Assembly (NCBI GenBank): GCA_024138025.1
Contig: JAMXBD010004295.1
Location: 1 to 64,000 of the forward strand
Reading direction: 5' to 3'
DNA length: 64,000 nucleotides
DNA from: Combretum micranthum
Taxonomy: Eukaryota > Streptophyta > Magnoliopsida > Myrtales > Combretaceae
Shown here: in pieces, positions 35,427-47,949 of the stretch
Position numbering within the stretch: position 1 is the first letter of the stretch
Layout of the letters: every line of letters starts with the position of its first letter
Notes under the pieces: generated by a model
The model's database searches: none
Told to the model about the DNA's origin: nothing
What the model saw: the letters and a program-made list of their open reading frames with translations, nothing else
Made by a program: the position numbers and the translations under genes

Positions 35427-36125
35427 TGACGCGATCTTGAAGGTATTAAGGATTCAATCTTGATTTTAGTGTTTTTTAGGTTTTTGAAAGAACAAAGAAA
35501 ATTAGTGATATGGATAAAAATATCGTTCGATAGGATCTACGAACAATAAAACTTAAACTAATTTGTGATTAAATTATAGATCGATAGAATCCATAATCTA
35601 CAAAGTATTCACTATGTCAAATGAATCACAAGATTCAAATAACAATGGATCGCCACAATTCTATATAACACAAGAATTGAAAAGAACACACGAATAAGGA
35701 GAATGAAAACTTAATCTCAATAATCAAAGACCACAAAGGGTTCTCACAGAAGATGTGCTCTCTAAACAGTAACATTCAAAGATCTAAAGAAAACAAATAA
35801 CAAAGGACTATATATACTAACCTTAAAGAGACCTAAAGGACATAATTACAAAAATACCCCTAAATAAAGCCTAAAAAGCGAACAAATAAAAGCTGGTACG
35901 AAAATCAAACAAAACTGGCGGCTTGGCCATGAAAGCAGGCTATAACCTGGCGGCATTTTCCTTCAACATCGGCGGCTTTGGACTTCTAAGCCAGTGGCAT
36001 AGGGCCTACTTAGGTCTTCCACGCTGGCTGCTTGGCTGCTTTGCTCCTTGATCTTGCTCTTGCTCTTTGATGTTTTTCCTTTTCGTTTCCCTTTTTCATG
36101 ACTTTGAGTAACCTGATACCTATCA
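35427..36125 (-). mobile_element. 5' LTR of gypsy element E (about 699 bp)
   Basis: On the minus strand it runs from TGATAGGTATC to GATCGCGTCA next to the primer-binding site. A TATATATAG box lies near 35806-35820, with a cluster of GGCGGC/GGCTGC words upstream of it (about 35886-36050). The 3' LTR and most of the internal region are missing from the window. The outer end is inferred from TG...CA only. Confidence 0.65.
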
Positions 36126-37304
36126 CCTTGTGAAATTATTCTAAGGCACCATTGGATATTTGTCTTACTTATTAGTGGAACAATTAAATATAATTCTCTA
36201 TTATATCCAACTCATAGAGCTAGGTCTTCAGTGTAGTTCATTTCTCAAAAAATGAACTTTCAGCCTTTAATTTTGCTTCCACAACATATATGTGCTTCTG
36301 AAATATTACAATCTCAAATCTTAGTTATGTTTATTGAGTTTATATAAATTAAAAATCTATTTCCCATTATTATTTTGATGAAATCATGTCCATGCTCATA
36401 ATATTCTTTTTGACTCTTGTTATCATCAAAATATTTCTATAATTACTTAACTATCCTAACAATTTCCTCCTTTTTATGATAGCGAAACTTTAAAAAGCAA
36501 AATTTGAAAATTATTGTAAAGTAAGTGACTATGTCCATATCCCTAACTAATTAAAAATAACACTTATTGCTTCTAAGTTCTATAAATTTATTTTGATTTT
36601 TATCATTTGTGTTTTGACTCATTCCTTCTCCCCCCTTTTTTGTTATGAAGCTAAAAGGAGAGGAATTTTGAAATTTTATCATGCATAAAAATGTTGAATC
36701 ATACAAAATCTATTCCCTTAAATGTCTCCTTTTATCATGTCAAGTCGGAGAGAAAAATGATTCTTTTCCTTATTCTGTATTGTGTTTTCTCCTTTTCATG
36801 TATAATACTAGAAATCGAACACGATCTAAATTAATCTAATAAGCTGGAAATATTGGTCAACATCCCATATTATTGTGTCAGCCTATCAAATTGGACTACA
36901 TTGGAGGGATGAACCACAATGGTGAGAATTGAATATGATCCATTTCGTATAAACGGCAATATTCATGGTATTAGAATGCAAGAATCTTAAATCTTACTCA
37001 TTAGTAACTACTAGGTCTTTTTATGTACTTGATTCGGATTGTCGAACTTTACATTTGTTAGAGAGGAAGAAACGTTTAACTACCCTAGCTAAATTAGTAG
37101 AGAAATTAATTTCTCAATAAATGTCTCACTCCGATCCTTTCCTAGAGAGTTAAATTCCCATGTTTTCAGATATGGCACGGCATTATAAGGATTATAATCA
37201 TGAAACTCACATAAGGCGTTTTTTGGCCTACCACGACAAGAAATAAATTAAAAGAAAGAGTACCTAAAAAGTAATTAAAGACACCGAGATCACTGTGAGG
37301 TGCC
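36126..37304. other. intergenic DNA upstream of the SABATH gene
   Basis: AT-rich, no gene or clear repeat recognised. The last few hundred bases are presumably the promoter of the SABATH gene. Confidence 0.5.
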
Positions 37305-37312
37305 TTTATAAG
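37305..37312 (+). promoter_or_regulatory. TATA box of the SABATH gene
   Basis: TTTATAAG lies 66 bases before the ATG, followed by a purine-rich leader, a normal distance for a plant gene. Confidence 0.55.
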
Positions 37313-37370
37313 AGGAGCATAAGAAAGAAAGAAACACATAAGCTCCAGCCAAACATTATATCATCCAAAA

Positions 37371-37445
37371 ATGGATGTTGAGAAAACTTTCCACATGATG
37401 GGAGGTCTAGGAACTACAAGCTATGCCAAAAATTCTTCACTTCAG
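37371..37445 (+). CDS. SABATH gene exon 1
   Basis: 25 codons, ATG to SSLQ, with the family's N-terminal MGG...SYAKNS block that contacts SAM and substrate. The donor is CAG|GTAAAA. Confidence 0.85.
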
Positions 37446-37674
37446 GTAAAAATCTTATTTCCATCCTTTTTTTCTCTTATTTCATTTTCGTTCTCTTCAA
37501 AACGCGATCATACTGAAAATTGAGCAGAAGGCTGCATGCATATATTTGATTCTCCATCTAATTCGCAATGTCATAATGTTGTTGTGTCAGTTTGAAATTA
37601 TGGCATTTGATTAATATTTATGTTTCTTTTTTTTTTAATTTCTTTTCATTTTGCCCTATGCATGACCTATACAG

Positions 37675-38096
37675 AAGAAGGCATGGATATGGTGAAAAAC
37701 ATAACAAGGAGACAGTACAAGAACTATACCTTACACTAAAACCAACCAGCTTTGGTATAGCAGACTTGGGTTGTTCTTCAGGACCCAACACACTTTCCAT
37801 CATTAAAGACATAATTGAAGGTGTGGAAGGGATTATTAGCCCTAAAATTTTGCAAAACCTAGCACAGCACCAGAATTTAGAGTTTACCTCAATGATCTTC
37901 CTACAAACGACTTTAATTCCATCTTCAGGGCATTACCGGATTTTCATAGAGAATTCAAGGAAGCAAGAAGGAAATATGTAGTCCATGTCCAACGTTATAT
38001 ATGGCAGCTTCCCCTGGTTCATTTTATGGTAGGCTTTTCCCTAACAGATGCTTGCATTTTGTCTATTCTTCCTACAGTCTACACTGGCTATCAAAG
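37675..38096 (+). CDS. SABATH gene exon 2 (frame-broken)
   Basis: 422 bases; 142 codons would be expected if four single missing bases are allowed for. It carries the SAM-binding DLGCSSGPN, the [13 protein letters not shown] block, [10 protein letters not shown] and [10 protein letters not shown], spread over different frames. The acceptor is ACAG before 37675; the donor is AAG|GTAC. Confidence 0.85.
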
Positions 38097-39047
38097 GTAC
38101 ATTATCTCACTTTTTTCCCCTTTTTTTTTATTTCTTTTGGTTTATTTTTCCCTCTCTTTTTGGAATAATTTTCTCGTTATGGCTATGGACAAATAGGACT
38201 ATTTGTCTACGCCACAAATTCTATCTTTAATCATATTCAGACATATTCTGACAATTCATGGTGAAAAAACAATAATAATAATAATAAAGTTAAATATTTA
38301 AACTAACAAATGATGTGCTAATTCTTGGGAACTCTTCCTTCTTAGTATTTATTACAATCAAAACTTTACATGTATCAGATATCATTGTAACAATCAAAGA
38401 TACAGAAACAAGTACCTTCCAGCACCAAAAGAAATCATTGAAGACACAGACAGTGACCTGCTATCCGTGGTGTTAATTAGTAAAACAAAAAAAATGCTAA
38501 TAAATAATGAGAAAAATAATTTCCTCTTTTAAGATATTTGTATAATTTTTTCCATTTTTCATAATCCTTTTTGGTGATGACCAACCACCACCATGACCAT
38601 TAGTTGCACCTTTGCTCCCATCATTGGTTGTTAATAAAAGCTAGTAACAATCATATCAACCTAAGACATTATGCTAATGTTTTTTACATTTATAAGGTTT
38701 TAATATAACAAAAAAAAAAAAAAAAAAAGGAAAGCAAGGAAGGAAGAGAAAAAGGTAAGCGAGAAAGAAACGTCAAAATCAATCTCCGCCAAGGACAAAA
38801 GCTAAATTAAGACTTTCAAATACGAACTACCTGATGCAGAAGTCAAGAATTAGATAATTAACTTCAATAGCAATAATAACACATGATATTTGATAATTGA
38901 CCACAGATGAAGGCATGGATTGCTCAATTACCATAACAAAGTTCACTGGCTTTGCCTTTGCTTTCTTCTAACAGGGTTATAATTAATCGGTATATTAGGC
39001 TAAATTAATCACTTATATAATTGAAAAAAGTTTTATCGGTTCAACAG

Positions 39048-39320
39048 GTCCCTTCAGGCTTATATGATGAAAAGGGCAACTCAATCAACAGGGGCTGTGT
39101 TTACATTTCAAAATCAAGTCCTCCCAGTGTTGCCAAAGCATATTCGACACAATTTCAGGAAGATTTTTCATCATTCCTTCGATTTCGGTCCGAGGAGGTT
39201 ATACCAAAAGGCAATATGGTCCTGATTTTGCTTGGTAGGAAAGGTCAAAACCATGTCGATAGAGGCAACTATTTGTTTTGGGAAGTTTTGTCGAGATCGA
39301 TCTCTCTTCTAGTTTCAAAG
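39048..39320 (+). CDS. SABATH gene exon 3
   Basis: 91 codons, fully open. It starts [10 protein letters not shown] and includes [30 protein letters not shown] and MVLILLGR, all typical of the family. Acceptor is CAACAG, donor AAG|GTGAAT. Confidence 0.88.
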
Positions 39321-40892
39321 GTGAATTTAAGCTTCCGTTTTTTTCCTGTAAATTTCCAAATATTTTCTTTATAACATCTTACAAAAGATGCACGGACCAT
39401 CATTCGAAAGGCTGGATTCTATGCAATTTCAACTTCAAAGGTGATATATATAGTCTACCTTATTTTTTCAAAGGTGCAAAACCCGGATTTCATCGCATTT
39501 TAATCGATTTTAATTATAATTTTTTTTTTAAGGTTTTGCAAGCTAAATCTTCAATCAATTTGAATTAGTTCTACTTAGAATAAAATTTTCCATATTCCTT
39601 GTTTTGATTCATTGTTAAATAATGGGGTTCACATGCATCAGTGATAATTTCTTTCAGAAACATTACGTAATTATAGTTTTGTTTTTATCTCTACATTGAG
39701 AAAAAGACTTGTATAGACCAGATTCATAATAATGATCTCTTCACGAGTATAGCAACGCATGGTCGGCTTCCATTTATAAATAATTCGATGCGTTACATTG
39801 CATTGTTGTGTCACATTTGAAACAACGCACCTCCTTTTCATGGATTTGAGAAGTCACATTTATTAATTTAGTTACACTTAATCACAAAATCTAAAAGATT
39901 AGAAGTAATATTAGGAAAATGTTTGCAAATGCAAATCATTATAAAAAAAAAAAGTTTAATAATCGTTTACGCATGGTTGTTAAAAAACCAAAGAAACAAA
40001 TGTTTCATATTTTCTAATTTTTTTTACATATATATTTTTTAAAATATATAGTTACTATATATTACAATTGGGGATTTATCTTCTTCTTCTTTTGTTTTTT
40101 CTTTTTTAATTCTTAGTCAATGCTTTGGGGATAAGTTCTGCAAGATCCATAATAACTAGTACCTTTTCAGAACGTAAAAGGGACATGGGCACTTATCTTG
40201 TGTAGGCCTAGGCGCTTTCTGAGACCCATCAACGGCGGATGTAGACCTGGAAAATAAAGATGCATAAATGTTTTATGATTTTTTAGCAACATAATATCAC
40301 AATATAATGGAGGATATTATTAAAGTTTAGTCATAAAAGATCTACTTATTTATTTATTCATTTACTTTTGACATTGTGTTATTAGACATGACCTTTTTAC
40401 TAATAGGAAGTGAATATGCTCCAAGTGAAAGAATCCTCTAGCGAAATGACTTCAACCTAAGTTAGTATGACTTTTGGGTTTAGAAAACTCTAGAAAATGG
40501 TTGTAAAATTTTTAGACATGTTAATCGTCCCTCAATGAAGTGTTTTTGGTATACAAGCATAAAAAGGAACAAATGAAAGGAAAGGGTCACAAATTATTCA
40601 ATCCTAGAAATTATATACTTTGAGTAGTTTTTGTAGAATATTTTGTTTCAACTATTATTTAGTAATGGTAGACTTTAAATTCCTAAAACATGTTTTTATT
40701 TCATTGTATTTCTAATGTATGTATACAGCGTTCCAACTATCGCAAAAATTTTTAAATCATTTTTATTAAAATTGTTTGAGTCTGGGGTCATTAGTAACAG
40801 CTTCGTACTTTAAAGAGTTTAGTAAACGGTACCGTATAACTAAAGTTCTTCATACAATATTCATATTAATTTGGTGATCATTTTTATTCCAG

Positions 40893-41234
40893 GAAGAAGT
40901 TGAGAAGGATAGGCTGGATTCATATGATGTCCATTTCTATGCTCCTTCGAAATCAGAAATACAAGATGAGATAGAGAAAGAGGGCTCATTCGAACTAACT
41001 CATTTAGAAATGTTGGAATTAGGGAAGAATGAAGTGGAAGGCCAAAGTTATGGGACGGCAGTTGCAACAACTGTGAGGGCAATACAAGAACCAATGATTA
41101 GCCACCACTTTGGTGAAGGTATTCTTGATGAATTGTTCCTGAATTATGCAAAATTAGTAGATGAAGAAATTGCCAAAGAAGATATTAGGCCTGTCACTTT
41201 TGTTTTAGTTCTCAGAAGGTTGTCAAATAATTAA
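40893..41234 (+). CDS. SABATH gene exon 4
   Basis: 113 codons and TAA, fully open. It has [38 protein letters not shown] and a C-terminus ending in VLRRLSNN. The acceptor is ATTCCAG. It lies after a 1.6 kb intron. Confidence 0.9.
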   Translation, partial: EEVEKDRLDSYDVHFYAPSKSEIQDEIEKEGSFELTHLEMLELGKNEVEGQSYGTAVATTVRAIQEPMISHHFGEGILDELFLNYAKLVDEEIAKEDIRPVTFVLVLRRLSNN

Positions 41235-43815
41235 TTACCTGATTAGTGAAAGCATTTCTAGAAAGTCTACTTTTTAAGCTGAAAAATGCATGCTTGAGAA
41301 AGTTTTAGACTACTTTGTTTAACATTTTGCAGAATTTTCAGTTTTATGTAATTGTATAATTTATTTAGCTAAAGCAAGCAAGGATATGAAAATATGCATA
41401 AATTATAATGCTTTTCTCCTAGTTTTTAATTTGGGATGCAATAAAAATTTCTACTAAAGAATGCATCAAATTTATTAACTAGTATTGTTAGGGATATTGT
41501 CTGCAGGCCTAGTAAATGGGCCATATACCTTAACATGGGAGCGCATTGGCCATGTTTGCAATACCTACGCACAGGTGCATCCATTTATGTTTGATGTTGG
41601 GGCCTTTATTTTTAAATTTTTGTTTTTTTTTTCGTATTTGTACCCAACATGTTGGCCTGTTGGGTCTTAAGTAGATAAGAATAGGCATGCCAAGCACATC
41701 AGAGTTGGCAAGCCACACGATAAGACATGGTAAGCTCGTCAACCAGTTCATGCACCTTTTGTAAAGTTAACTTTTAATTAATCTGTAATTTTCTTTTCCT
41801 TATTGTTTCAAACAGATTACACAATAATTTTTTTCCTAACATATTTGATGAATTATTTTACCAATTTTTTTCCTTTTTTTATGATTTGCTACCAACTTTC
41901 TTTTATAATTTGTTTATGTAATAATCAGTTTTAAGAATATCATTGAAAATGAAAGATCCAACTCTTATTCCCATTGTTCGTGAGGTAGCAATTATAATGA
42001 TATATTTTACAATTTGAGCTTTAATGAAATGCCAATTTACACGAAATTAGTAGCCGAAAACACTAAAAAGATAGATTGGAGTTATGCAATTTCTTTGGTT
42101 AGTATAACAAGAAAAGTTTGTAACTATATTTAGAAGGGAAAAAATAAGAGGTAAAAGTATGTAAGTGAAAAGATCTAGATACTAATCATAAGGAAGTAAA
42201 ATCATTTGAAGCAAATAAAATAACATAGAAGCTAAAACAATCAAATTTTTTAAAATTTCAATTTTACCCCAAATCGATAACTTAAATATTCAAAAATATA
42301 ATGTAAATTTAGATTTTTAAAAAGCTTTTCTTGATGAAAATTTCACAAGAAAGTAAAATGACTTGGGTATATAGGTATATGCTTTTGGTATTTAGATTTC
42401 AAGTTCTTGAAGTATTCAGAAGTTTTCATATGGAGTTACAGTTGGAACAAGAACAAGTGATGTAAAATCAAGGAATGTAAGATGCTAAGTTAATCAATAG
42501 TATTGGATTTTGATGCTAGGTGATGTGGAGTTGTTAAGATTAAACATGGGTAGTGTGTAGGCTTGGAATTTTATTGTATGAGCTACTAGAAGTTTTAGTT
42601 TTCTCGATAAAGTTGATGTTTGAGTTGTAATATGCATGAATTCTTGAATAATAAATGGATATGAGGTTTAGTTAATGATTAAAAGTGGAGAATCGGTAAA
42701 AATGATGTGATATCAGCATATGCACGTGGCATGAATCACATAGAAATAGGAATTGATGTTTAAAGTCTAAAAATTCTAGTTTATAATGTGAAATAGAGCA
42801 ATTAGGTAATGAATAGTAAAGTTATTAGTAAATAGAGTTGGTATATAATTAAATGGATGAGTAGAGATGGTTAAATTGACAAATTATGTCACATTGTGGA
42901 ATTTAAAGAAAAGATGTTTTGAGTGGGATAGCTTAAAGGAGACATTTGTTTTGGTTATAATATGATAAGTTAAGGAAAACTAGTCCCTTATGTAAAGAAT
43001 TGAAAATTTGTTAGTTTGACCCATATATAACTTAATTAGTGGAATAGGAAGCTGTAATTCAAACAAAATTGATGGAAATGGGAACCAAATTGAATATGAA
43101 TTATTATGTTTATGGTTAATTTTTTGTTAGGAGACTTATGAGATATATTAATAAATTGTATGGCGTACTTAAGGATTGTGTGGTGATCAATTTCACTTAG
43201 ATATATTTCAATGTTCAATTTTACTTGCCTAAAGGTTTAATCTTAATCTTTAGTCCCTTAGAAACTCTTACTAAGAAAATCGACTTTTAAAGACATAAAT
43301 TCTATGACAAGAAACTAGTAAGATAAGCTATATTCTACAAATAGAATCAGCGATGATTATTTTTGCAATAAAAACTTACATTTAGAGAAGAAAATTTTAT
43401 CTCTTAAATCTCAATTTTCTTGTAGTCTCTTAAGTCTGCCTAAAACTCTTTTCCCTTTGAAATTTAAGCCTAAGGATTGTTTTCTTAAAAATCTAGGCAT
43501 GCAAAACCTATGGATAAGCTGTGCACAAGCCCATGCGCAACCTAGGCATATGCTCGTGCAAAGGTACACTACCTATTACATGCACCTGTGTTCAACTCGT
43601 GTACCCCTCTAATAGAAATTTCTTTAATCCAGTAGTGCATAATCTCATGCAATTGATTGTGTCCTCTCTAACCAAATTTCTTCAACTCTAATAGTGCATG
43701 ACCTCACGTATTAGCCTGTGTACTTGGTTATGTATCCCCATGAGCAAATTTCTTCAACTCTAGAAGTGCACAACCTTGTGCACAAGCTCATGTACTCCAT
43801 CATGCACTTTATAAC
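41235..43815. other. intergenic DNA downstream of the SABATH gene
   Basis: AT-rich. A segment at 41508-41574 is flanked by CTGCAG and GTGCAT like an exon, but I cannot match its translation to a family. Near 41640 there is a small inverted repeat (CCAACATGTTGG). Otherwise nothing recognised. Confidence 0.45.
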
Positions 43816-44161
43816 TGTCATGCCCCGAAGGGTATCCTAAACGTGGCAGTCCGCATACACATATTAAAGCCTAGGAATGACTGCCTCAGTCATGCGAAGG
43901 CTTCAATACTATGTACAAGGCGTCTAACACATAGAGAAGACACATTGGAGAGATACATTTTATATTGATACAACTTGAGTAACAAAGTAAAGGAAATACA
44001 ACTCGCTATACTTCATATACAATTCGTCCATAGATTTCACTACACAAATTATTACAAGAAAATTCATAACACCCAGCTAATATCTTCAAGCATTCTTGCT
44101 TCTCCCGAAGTTATATTCGGCTCGAACCATCTCGGTCCCCAAGTAGTATTCCCCCGTCAAC

Positions 44162-44164
44162 CTG
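44162..44164 (-). other. candidate CAG acceptor, minus family B LTR
   Basis: On the minus strand a CACTAAG...TATACCCC block (about 44178-44213) is followed by CAG at this position. The same order is seen near 2229, 10350, 17967, 32572, 34559 and 50939, and on the minus strand at 59050. Confidence 0.35.
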
Positions 44165-44291
44165 TTTATTTAAACATCTATTGGGGTATAAGCTACACTA
44201 GCTTAGTGAGACTTCCATTAATTTCGTATCATAACAAGCAAGTTATAATTCATCCATATACTATGCATGAACAAACACATAAGTAGACAAG

Positions 44292-44334
44292 CATATGACT
44301 TTCCGGTAGCCATATGTGAATGGATTTACGCCCT
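44292..44334 (-). other. GTAAATCC motif plus hairpin, minus family B LTR
   Basis: On the minus strand GGAGGGCGTAAATCC is followed by the stem CATATGG with TCATATG (seven pairs, one G-U) around an 11 nt loop with ACCGGAAAG. Confidence 0.5.
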
Positions 44335-44841
44335 CCATTTGGGGTTAGGATCGTCCATAAGACATGCAACCATAATTCCAATCTTGAGTGGGATGGTCCA
44401 TAAGTCATGCAACCATAATCTCAATCTCTTTCTCTTGTTGTTTTATGTAGTTGATTCAAGTGCCTACACCACTACCATTAACTTAAGTGATTTCACATCA
44501 TTAATATTAACATTGGCCCACTCGCCATCAACTAATATACTTTTATCCCACCAAAGGTATATAAGCCTATGCAATGTGACTCAATATGTGATATGCATGT
44601 ATAGTTTATTCATGTAATCATGACATGTTAATTATGTAGATTAAGAGCGATCATAGAGAATTTCAAACATTTCAAGTCTATGCTAACTCATACAATGATC
44701 TTACAACAAGTCCCGCCTCGATATACTTATCATTTGTTCAACCAAGATTATATCACAATTCATTTCAATTTTATCTTTTCTTAATTCTAATGCAACTAGC
44801 TACAAGCACAAGCAAGGTAACAAAATAAGAGGAAAACTCAC

Positions 44842-44911
44842 ACGGCTATTAGATCACCGGTCTCTTAGTAAAAGTAATCCAGTAGTAGGGAATCGTCGAT
44901 TTCGGGGTCAC
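44842..44911 (-). other. putative leader mini-exon, minus family B LTR
   Basis: 70 nt; on the minus strand TTCTTCCTTTTAG precedes GTGACCCCGAA and GTGAGT follows. Confidence 0.45.
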
Positions 44912-47900
44912 CTAAAAGGAAGAAATTCCCAAATGAGTATTTCTACTAAAAACTAATCCATTCTATCTCATACAAACTATCAAATTCTTAATTCTTGTCT
45001 TATGTGGGAATTCCAACTTAAAACGGTCATAACTTGATTGTTTTAACTCGAAATTTAGCAAATTATATATCAATTTCTATCTACTTCGAAAGATCTATCT
45101 ATTTCTAATATTACATTAAGTTTTGAAAACTTTGAAGTCTCGAAAATATTGGATCAGATCAGAATAGTAGCAAATTCTAATTCCGAAAAATAGTTTTATT
45201 AATGTTTGTAATGTTCTTATTATATAGATCAACTATACATGCAATGTTAATGATTTCCTATCATGAATAGGATGTTATGAGCTTGATGTATGCATGCTTT
45301 TGTCAATATTTTCTAAAAGAAGATTTTAGAAACTTTTTATTTGTAAGATTCCATGGCTATTTACTTTTAAGAAAACTAGTTTCCTAACTTTGATCATTTC
45401 CATTTGTTTTGGATTTATTTCTTAGAAAATATAATTATCCTTGTTAAAATTGAGTCTTCATTATATCTATTACTTATGACCTTCATTTCTACATAAAAAT
45501 TCCCATTTTATACTTTGTAAACATGTTTTCAAATATGGTTCATTTCAAAATCCGAATTTTGTAAAAATTGTTTTTGTAGTGATTTCTTTAAGTAAAAATC
45601 ATTTGATACTTAGAAAATTAAGGCCCAACCATACCTAGCCACTAAGGACTTCATTTCTTTAATAAAACTTCTATTTTGAGTTTGGAAAGTAAGAGTTTTC
45701 ATGCCATTATTCCATTATAATGAATTTTTCAAAAGGACAAGCAACTCAAATTTTCCTACTTCATTTCTACAAATGCATCATGTATATGTATTATGTAAGC
45801 CCCGGAAAATTTCAGTAAATAATTCTAAGATGAACTTCAAAAATAAACCCTAAAAATCACTTCAAATTAAAACCAAATTTCAACTAGTCCAAAAACACGA
45901 ACGAATCTAGAAATTTCTTAATCTTGAGAAAATAAAAATCCTTAAAAAATAAAATAAGAACTCAACAATCTTCAGATTCAAAACCATGACGTACAAAAAA
46001 AATTCCATATTTAACTCCGACTTATAAAATCGGGTAATATAGAATCTAAAAACAAATTATGAAAAAGTAAATAACGATTAACTTTCGGAAATGAAACTCA
46101 ATTCAAAGAATTCTGAAAACATCAAGAGATATTAAATACTCATAGAAATCAAATTTAACATAAATTTCTCAAATCAAATATGTTGTATAAACATAAAATA
46201 TCAGTTTCCAAATTGGCAAAGATCTAAACTAAAAAAATCACCCAGAAACCCTAACCGGAATATAATAGCTTAAGTCCGGCAATCTAGCGCCCTTAACCCT
46301 AGAGGCCGAGGTATAGTTTAAATATGTAGAATAGCTCGTAATAATATAAGTTTGTTTAAAAATATCAGATTGGTAAATTTTGACCTATTTCGAACCCGTT
46401 CGGATATAAACTTCGAAAAGCGTGTCTAGGGGCTCGAAATATAAAAAATATACCAATAGTACCGTTAGACTAGTAATTTCATAAGATTTTCAGATATATC
46501 AGTTATATAATTTTTCAGGTTATAAAAGTTACAGTTATAACCTTTTTATCGTATTTCCATTATTACCGGTAATTGATTAGTCTCTTGCACTAGTCACTTC
46601 TATTTCATTACATAATTTTATTATTCTTATAAAGTCTTATATTTTTAGATAAATATTTTATATATTATAGAAATTTTTTTTTCTAAAATTTAGTTAGTTC
46701 GGGCTTTTACGGGATCAGATTCTGTTTAAGACCCGATACTAAAAATAAAATAAATTAATTTAATAATTGGAAAATATTTTAAAAATATTTTTATTTTATA
46801 AAATAATTTTTTTTAGAATTTTTCAGGCTATAAAAATATCATTTATAGCCTATATTCGCGAATTTTGATTATACCAGTAACATATTTGTTAAAATACAAC
46901 AATAATTCAAATAATTATTTAATTTTAATTATGAAAAATCTGCTACAGCTACAAATATTTGGAATAAATTTTCTAATTTATTTTCTTTTATTAAGAAAGT
47001 ACTCTTACAACAACCATACTTTCAAGTACACCTTACACATATCACTTCTTTTCACTTCAATCTTTCTACACATTATCCCACACTTCATGGCAGATTTTTC
47101 TCCTTCTTTATGGCTGCCATTGTCCTTTATTTACTCCATTTTGACTAAATTAATTAAATTCCACTCCTTCTTAAAGAAGTTACATTACACATTAATTACA
47201 CAATTCAATTTAGTCAAAATTCAACAAAACCCTCTCTCCCTCTCCCCATATTCACGTGCAGCATGCCTTCTTGCTGCCTTGTTTTATTTTTTCTCTTTTT
47301 TTCAATTAATACACTCATTTTCTCTCTCTCCTTCATTTACTCCTTCTTCCTTTTTCATTCCTTAACCTTTTCTCTCTTTTTTCCTCTCTTTTCTTCTTCT
47401 TCTTGTTCTTGTTCTTCAAGAACAAGCTGCCCCTTCTTTTCCATGAGCTCCCACATATATTTTTAAAGATTTCTAAGCAAATCTTCTTCCAAAGCTCCAT
47501 AGGTGATATAGGTAAAGTGTAATGAAGGTTTCATGCATCAAATGACCTTCCATAAGCTTAAAAGCTTAGGATGATGATGCCAAAAATGAAACACTCCTCT
47601 TCACTATTATTATCTTGTATCATAATTATTTTCTTGTTTAAAGTTGATATATTTTGTAGATCTAACTTTTTGTGGCTTTGATTTTCGTTTATGCCATAGA
47701 TCTTGTTATTTAAGTTGTTATTTTTGTTATTTCTTATGATTTATACATAGATCCATCATTCACATAACTATTATAGTGATTCATGCATTTATAACTAGAT
47801 CTAGTTGTTTTTAGGTTCATACATGCATTAGACTTTTGTTTTATGTTCATAAATAACTTGTAATAGCATGATGATAGTAGGAAAGTTGTAGAAAACTCAA

Positions 47901-47949
47901 GATCTATTTTATTTTCAACAAAAATCATTTTTGAAAATTCGGATGAAAA

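Larger units (their letters stand above)
37371..41234 (+). pseudogene. SABATH carboxyl methyltransferase (salicylate/benzoate type), 4 exons, exon 2 frame-broken
   Basis: SABATH enzymes move the methyl of S-adenosylmethionine to the carboxyl of small plant acids such as salicylate, benzoate or jasmonate in the cytosol. Exons are 37371-37445, 37675-38096, 39048-39320 and 40893-41234, all with GT...AG borders in phase 0. They match the family's intron positions (after SSLQ, after HWLSK, after LLVSK). Motifs seen are [25 protein letters not shown] (SAM binding), [19 protein letters not shown] (substrate pocket) and SHHFGEGI near the C-terminus. Expected length is about 370 residues, normal for the family. 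Exon 2 has four places where one base appears missing (near 37683, 37704, 37866 and 37977). Exons 1, 3 and 4 are fully open. It is either a young pseudogene or an intact gene with sequence errors; the exact substrate cannot be read. Confidence 0.88.

Noticed and set aside
46865..47365. 166-codon open frame in family B LTR
   Set aside because: Low-complexity hydrophobic translation of AT-rich U3 sequence, with no domain and not kept in the inverted copy.
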